DNA of 64,000 nucleotides from JANLTP01 sp031363055 (GTDB lineage: Bacteria; Pseudomonadota; Gammaproteobacteria; Burkholderiales; Burkholderiaceae_E): positions 5,704 through 69,703 of the forward strand of contig JANLTP010000038.1 of assembly GCA_031363055.1 (NCBI GenBank), in the 5' to 3' direction. Position 1 is the first letter of the stretch. The number at the start of each line of letters is the position of its first letter. The position numbers and the translations under genes were made by a program. Of this stretch, positions 61,325-64,000 are shown one piece after another. The notes under the pieces are model-generated. The model was not told the origin of the DNA and made no database searches. It saw only the letters and a program-made list of their open reading frames with translations.

Positions 61325-61380
61325 TAATGGCTGCTGAATAACGGCTGCTGACTAACGGCTGCTGACTAACGGCTGCAGAC
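61325..61380. repeat. Four-copy 14-bp tandem repeat between coxB and coxA
   Basis: Four units of TAACGGCTGCTGAC (first TAATGGCTGCTGAA, last TAACGGCTGCAGAC) run without a gap from 61325 to 61380 and end two bases before the coxB stop on the other strand. The remaining 52 bases of the gap hold the coxA leader. Confidence 0.9.
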
Positions 61381-61382
61381 GA

Positions 61383-62579
61383 TTACTTGCGAGCCAATGA
61401 AAACTCTTTGGGCTGGATGACGTTATCGTCGGGCTTGTTGCTCCAGGCATTGCGCGTGTAGGTGGCCACGGCCGCCAGTTCGACATCACTGAGTTGCTTG
61501 AATGACGCCATCGCACTGCCCGCCTTGCCGTTCAGCAGAATGGCAATTTGCTCTTCCTGTTTACCCAGCACGAGCTTCGAGCCATCGAGCGCCGGGAACG
61601 CGCCCTGAACGCCCTTGCCGCTGGCCTGGTGGCAGGCCACACAGTTGGCCGCGTAGACCTTCTCGCCGCGCGCCTGCAGGTCGGCGACGGTCCACTCCTT
61701 GGCGGGATCATCGGCTTGGGCCAACATAGCTTTCTTTTTGCCGTTCACCCACGCCGAATAATCGGCTGCCGACATGACCTCGACAACGATCGGCATGAAT
61801 GCATGATTCTTGCCGCACAACTCGACGCATTGTCCACGGTAAATGCCAGGCTTCTCGGCCTTGAACCAGGTGTCGCGCACAAACCCCGGAATGGCATCCT
61901 GCTTGACCCCAAACGCCGGAATTGTCCAGGAATGAATGACGTCGTTGGCGGTCAGGATCATGCGAACCTTCTTGTTCGCCGGCACGACGACAACGTTATC
62001 AACCTCGCGCAAATAGGTGTCGCTTTTTACGGCCCTGTTATGAATCTGATCTTCGGTGGTGGTAATCGTCGAAAGAAAGGAGATTCCTTCGCCTTCACCT
62101 TTCATGTAGTCGTAGCCCCACTTCCACTGATAGCCGGTCGCCTTGATGGTCACATCAGCGCCGGAGGTGTCTTTTTGTTCGAGCAACATCCGGGTCGCTG
62201 GAATCGCCAAGACAATAACGATGATGAACGGAACCACCGTCCAGGCAATCTCGACCGAGGTGCTCTCATGAAAATTAGACGGCTTAAAGCCCTTCGATTT
62301 GCGGTGCGCGTAAATCGAATAAAACATGACGCCGAATACGACGACAAAAATCGCCAGACAAATCGCGTTCAAAAACCAATGAATCCAGATCTGATCACGT
62401 GCAACCTGGGTGACCGGGTCGGCCAGGTCCATCTGGTTGACCCGAGGCCCTCCGGGCATGTCCTTGACCGTTTGCGCCAGTACCGCCGTGGAATGAACAC
62501 TGACGACAGCGCCGAACAAAAGGCTTGCCAGCGATCCCGATAATCTTTCCCGCTTGGGCATAACTCTCTTCTGCATCAT
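61383..62579 (-). CDS. coxB: Cytochrome c oxidase subunit II with C-terminal cytochrome c domain
   Basis: The protein is 398 residues from ATG 62579; three nearby ATGs are possible starts. A signal (LASLLFGAVVSVHSTAVLA) is followed by two helices, then the cupredoxin domain with CuA ligands in HSWTIPAFGVKQD and CVELCGKNHAFMPIVV. The C-terminal 100 residues are a cytochrome c domain (NCVACHQASG, late Met in GSAMASFKQL). It accepts electrons from cytochrome c and passes them to subunit I. The fusion with cytochrome c is the caa3-like form common in Betaproteobacteria. Confidence 0.96.
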   Translation of the reverse strand: MMQKRVMPKRERLSGSLASLLFGAVVSVHSTAVLAQTVKDMPGGPRVNQMDLADPVTQVARDQIWIHWFLNAICLAIFVVVFGVMFYSIYAHRKSKGFKPSNFHESTSVEIAWTVVPFIIVIVLAIPATRMLLEQKDTSGADVTIKATGYQWKWGYDYMKGEGEGISFLSTITTTEDQIHNRAVKSDTYLREVDNVVVVPANKKVRMILTANDVIHSWTIPAFGVKQDAIPGFVRDTWFKAEKPGIYRGQCVELCGKNHAFMPIVVEVMSAADYSAWVNGKKKAMLAQADDPAKEWTVADLQARGEKVYAANCVACHQASGKGVQGAFPALDGSKLVLGKQEEQIAILLNGKAGSAMASFKQLSDVELAAVATYTRNAWSNKPDDNVIQPKEFSLARK

Positions 62580-62596
62580 GTATTCACCACAATCCA

Positions 62597-62656
62597 TCTC
62601 TTCACTGCCTGTGTATTCACTGTCTGTCTCTTCACTGTCTGTCTCTTCACTGCTGC
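62597..62656. repeat. Four-copy 15-bp tandem repeat in the coxB leader
   Basis: TCTCTTCACTGCCTG, TGTATTCACTGTCTG, TCTCTTCACTGTCTG and TCTCTTCACTGCTGC follow directly from 62597 to 62656. They occupy most of the 87 bases between the DUF2244 gene and coxB, so they would lie in or near the coxB promoter/leader. Confidence 0.85.
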
Positions 62657-62666
62657 ACTGTTCACA

Positions 62667-63146
62667 TCAACTTTTGTCGACCCGGTTAAGCAACACCAAG
62701 CCTGATCGCAACTCTTCTGCCAGTTGTTTTCGCTGCTCCTGGGCAACATACCTACCCACAAACAGGCATTGGCCGCCCTGAGCCAGTCGGATCAGCTCAC
62801 GTTTGTGCTCCTGGTAGTCGATCTTCAACCAGGCCGTCCCAAGCCGGACTCGCTGCAGGCGATCGGCACAGACTGTTTCCACGACAACACCGGAACCATC
62901 GAAAAAGATGCGTTCGTAGTCAGCGGCGTGACGACCATAGAAAAAGAAGGCCAGCGCAAGCGCGAGGATCTCCAAACCCGAAAAAACAACAATCGGCCAC
63001 GCTCCATTAGCAGCAAAAACGGCGGCAATCAGCAGGGAAATACACCCCAAGGCGCTAAAACACGCGGCCAATTGTGCCGGCGACAATGAACAATTGCGCT
63101 TCAAAAGCCATTGTTGCGGCGCACCAGGATCTGCCAACTGATACAT
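62667..63146 (-). CDS. DUF2244 membrane protein
   Basis: From ATG 63146 the protein has 159 residues (MYQLADPGAPQQWLLKRNCS). A frame up to 63263 exists, but the shorter start fits the family. Two helices follow (about 35-75: LGCISLLIAAVFAANGAWPI and IVVFSGLEILALALAFFFYG), then a cytoplasmic domain. DUF2244 proteins are encoded upstream of coxB in Betaproteobacteria. The function is unknown. Confidence 0.8.
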   Translation of the reverse strand: MYQLADPGAPQQWLLKRNCSLSPAQLAACFSALGCISLLIAAVFAANGAWPIVVFSGLEILALALAFFFYGRHAADYERIFFDGSGVVVETVCADRLQRVRLGTAWLKIDYQEHKRELIRLAQGGQCLFVGRYVAQEQRKQLAEELRSGLVLLNRVDKS

Positions 63147-63275
63147 GTCACTCAACTCCAGCCAGCGATTATACGGCTCACGACAGTTCGCTCGCAAATT
63201 GCCGAGCGACGTAAACAGTTCGAATAGTGTACGAACCGCGACACTTTTTGAGACAGTATCCACTCACTATCAATT

Positions 63276-64000
63276 TCACGATGTAGATTTCGGTTTGATT
63301 TGCGACACCCAGTTGACCGGCGCCAAGCCGGCTGGCAGCTTCTTGCGGACGGCGCACCACGCGTGTCCGTAAATGACTTCAATGCTGACCTGAAACACCC
63401 CGGCGCGGGCCTTCATGGCGTTTTCGAGGACCGACCGCCACCGCTTCAAGTCGGCGCGAGTATGCAGGCCGGGGGCGCGATCAGTCGCCGAATTACCCCC
63501 CAACGCCGACAATTCCGACATCAATTTGCCCGCATCACGGTACTCAAGCGTCAAACGCTCGGCATCCATGACCGGTTCTGCGAAGCCGTTTTGCGACAGC
63601 GCATCGCCAATGTCATGCATATCCGGAAAAATCGGCACCGGCCAACCAAGCTCACGTAGCTCTTTGCCGGTGTCGACGCCGAAACTGCTGAACATCAACA
63701 AGCCTTCCGGCCGAATCACCCGGTACCAGTCTTGCAGAGCGGCCATTGGTTCTGCCAGCCAGTGCCAGCACAGGTTGGACCACAGCAGATCAACGCTGGC
63801 GCCGGCCAACGGCAAGCGCTGCACGTCTGCGCATATTCGCAAACCGGTCGCATCAGTGGCCCAACTCGCCAGGCTGCGCCGCAAGGGCGCCGGCAAGCGA
63901 TTCGTCAAGCGATCCGTCAAGCCGCTCATGAGACGCGCATCGCCCGAGGGTCGATTGAGCATCGGCAAGGCGAAATCCAGGGCTAGACAGAGCGCTTGCG
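63276..64000 (-). CDS. BioC-like SAM methyltransferase (cut by window edge)
   Basis: The frame is open to the edge of the window, so the N-terminus with the SAM-binding Gly motif lies outside. Visible features are VQRLPLAGASVDLLWSNLCW (motif II and the following strand), VIRPEGLLMFSSFGVD and GWPVPIFPDMHDIGDALSQN, which fit malonyl-ACP O-methyltransferase (BioC) and relatives. An internal TTG at 63968 is not a convincing start. BioC begins biotin synthesis. Its position next to DUF2244 and coxB is conserved in Betaproteobacteria. Confidence 0.7.
   Translation of the reverse strand, partial: QALCLALDFALPMLNRPSGDARLMSGLTDRLTNRLPAPLRRSLASWATDATGLRICADVQRLPLAGASVDLLWSNLCWHWLAEPMAALQDWYRVIRPEGLLMFSSFGVDTGKELRELGWPVPIFPDMHDIGDALSQNGFAEPVMDAERLTLEYRDAGKLMSELSALGGNSATDRAPGLHTRADLKRWRSVLENAMKARAGVFQVSIEVIYGHAWCAVRKKLPAGLAPVNWVSQIKPKSTS

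Overview
The window looks like part of a chromosome from a metabolically versatile, aerobic betaproteobacterium, most likely Burkholderiales and Rubrivivax/Sphaerotilaceae-like. Four things point there: an aa3 cytochrome oxidase cluster with the small accessory genes seen in Betaproteobacteria (DUF2244, DUF2970, small assembly protein, DUF2909), TctC/Bug solute receptors, an aerobic benzoyl-CoA (box) pathway, and relics of light-harvesting genes whose LH2 alpha chain has the Ala/Pro-rich tail known from Rubrivivax. No tRNA, rRNA, CRISPR array, transposase or integrase was recognised.

Layout. 1-3.2 kb: the tail of cysteine synthase, then a graveyard. It holds a frameshifted cytochrome b561-like gene, a decayed pucBAC light-harvesting operon (pucB without a start, pucA frameshifted, pucC with its middle deleted), a small stress-type protein, and a vapBC module whose toxin has a stop codon. 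3.4-7.4 kb: a Tat-exported molybdopterin oxidoreductase with its four-cluster ferredoxin subunit, a Dps protein and a DUF1304 membrane protein. 7.6-12.3 kb: a thiolase-like/DUF35 pair, an RraA-type aldolase, and a divergent patatin / 3-hydroxybutyrate dehydrogenase pair.

12.3-25.7 kb is a large aromatic catabolism island. Benzoate is activated by BclA, epoxidised and cleaved by BoxAB and BoxC, under control of BoxR. 4-Hydroxybenzoate is hydroxylated by PobA, and protocatechuate is degraded by 4,5-cleavage (LigAB, LigC, LigI, LigJ). TGCA-N6-TGCA-type operators lie on the -10 elements of both the boxC and the boxR/bclA promoters. 25.7-34.1 kb holds two orphan TctC-type receptors, an acyl-CoA synthetase, an SDR, a sulfatase and two EamA permeases.

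34.1-37.7 kb (sco, ctaB, ctaA, an Sco-like membrane protein, DUF2909) and 56.9-64 kb (SURF1, coxC, DUF2970, ctaG, small assembly protein, coxA, coxB, DUF2244, bioC-like) are the two halves of what is normally one cytochrome oxidase assembly cluster. About 19 kb of cell-surface genes separates them: an export pore, an EpsL barrel, a degenerate deacetylase, a priming glycosyltransferase, a 1360-residue Ig-repeat adhesin with its own type I secretion system, a flippase, three GT14-like branching glycosyltransferases and a sugar aminotransferase. This block is the best candidate for an undescribed adhesin/glycan system.

A further recurring oddity is a set of short imperfect tandem duplications (8-21 bp units) in many intergenic gaps.
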